Assembly: GCA_002477465.1 (NCBI GenBank) | Contig: DLPV01000067.1 | Location: 35,713-42,414, forward strand | Length of the DNA: 6,702 nt | Reading direction: 5' to 3' | From: Gammaproteobacteria bacterium UBA7449 | GTDB lineage: Bacteria; Pseudomonadota; Gammaproteobacteria; Pseudomonadales; Pseudohongiellaceae | Part shown: piece by piece, positions 6,326 to 6,702 of the stretch | How the letters are laid out: every line of letters begins with the position of its first letter | Numbering within the stretch: position 1 is the first letter of the stretch | Made by a program: the position numbers and the translations under genes | Notes under the pieces: model-generated | Databases searched by the model: none | What the model saw: the letters and a program-made list of their open reading frames with translations, nothing else | What the model was told of the DNA's origin: nothing

Positions 6326-6353
6326 AATAATGAATCAGGAGATAGAAATGCTT
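6318..6353 (+). repeat. 18-nt tandem near-duplication of a translation start region
   Basis: Two 18-nt units (6318-6335 and 6336-6353) match at 13 of 18 positions. Each carries CAGGAGA followed, 6 nt after the AGGAG, by an ATG (6330 and 6348). The unit length is a multiple of three, so both starts are in one frame and would make proteins differing by six residues (MNQEIE). Confidence 0.6.
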
Positions 6354-6702
6354 ACCGTCCTTAAAATAGCGGTCTTTCTTACAGGTGGATTGTTTTTGGT
6401 AATTGGCCTGGCCGGTCTGTTCACTCCGGAAGAATTCGCAAGCGGGTTGGGCTTAAGTCTGGCCAGTGCTGAAGGTGCAGGTTCGGTTCGCGCAATGATT
6501 GGCGCGCATTATCTGGCGATGGCAGCAGTAAGCTTTTTTGCCATGCTGCGGCAACAGCCGGTTTTGCTCCTGCCAATCGCGGCAATCGAATCGGTGATGG
6601 TGATCGCACGAGGTGTTGCGGTTGTGAACGGGGAATTTGGTTCCGCTACCATAGTGCCGACTGTCATCGAAGTAACGGCGGCCGCCATTCTGTTCATGGC
6701 GG
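6330..6702 (+). CDS. Small multi-pass membrane protein resembling DUF4345, cut by right edge
   Basis: 124 codons are visible with no stop before the window ends. Hydrophobic segments at about 10-31 (LKIAVFLTGGLFLVIGLAGL), 55-72, 78-99 and from 110 suggest a four-helix inner-membrane protein. The stretch SVRAMIGAHYLAMA (52-65), with Arg followed by a Gly-x-His motif in the second helix, is what I recall from DUF4345-family proteins, whose function is unknown. Two in-frame ATGs, 6330 and 6348, each have AGGAG 6 nt upstream; the first adds only MNQEIE. The protein is divergent from the NTF2-like gene across a 150-bp gap. Family assignment is from pattern memory and is moderate; the membrane nature is well supported. 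Confidence 0.78.
   Translation, partial: MNQEIEMLTVLKIAVFLTGGLFLVIGLAGLFTPEEFASGLGLSLASAEGAGSVRAMIGAHYLAMAAVSFFAMLRQQPVLLLPIAAIESVMVIARGVAVVNGEFGSATIVPTVIEVTAAAILFMA

Overview
The window looks like chromosomal DNA of a Gram-negative, probably marine, gammaproteobacterium. The evidence is an outer-membrane phospholipase A relic, two exported proteins with Sec signal peptides (one a periplasmic quinoprotein), Shine-Dalgarno-led starts and mid-range base composition. The lineage is an inference from protein families only. No rRNA, tRNA, CRISPR array, insertion sequence or phage gene is visible.

Layout, left to right. Positions 1-177 (minus) hold the middle of an inorganic pyrophosphatase that has lost its N-terminal half and runs off the left edge. 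Positions 311-1390 (plus) hold an outer-membrane phospholipase A (PldA/OMPLA family). One in-frame amber codon at 827-829 breaks it, two codons before the catalytic His-x-Ser motif; the frame is otherwise continuous. The left 1.4 kb therefore looks like a decaying locus. Convergent to it, at 1439-2866 (minus), is an FMO-like FAD/NAD(P)H flavoprotein. A roughly 425-bp gene-free stretch follows, then a strong Rho-independent terminator (3293-3334) that ends the large PQQ-dependent dehydrogenase at 3411-5468 (minus). Upstream of that gene on the same strand lies a small exported NTF2/SnoaL-like protein (5655-6179, minus). Diverging from it is a small membrane protein resembling DUF4345 (6330 to the right edge, plus).

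How they work together. The quinoprotein is the only gene with a fairly clear biochemical role: periplasmic oxidation of a sugar or alcohol, with electrons passed to the respiratory chain. The NTF2-like protein is on the same strand 186 bp upstream, so co-transcription is possible but unproven. The flavoprotein is separated from the quinoprotein by the terminator and is probably its own unit. No PQQ synthesis genes or cytochrome partners are in view.

No clear new multi-gene system is visible. The most unusual signals are the amber-interrupted pldA, the truncated pyrophosphatase, the duplicated start region with a Shine-Dalgarno-sequestering hairpin in front of the DUF4345-like gene, and a structured 3' region after the quinoprotein gene.
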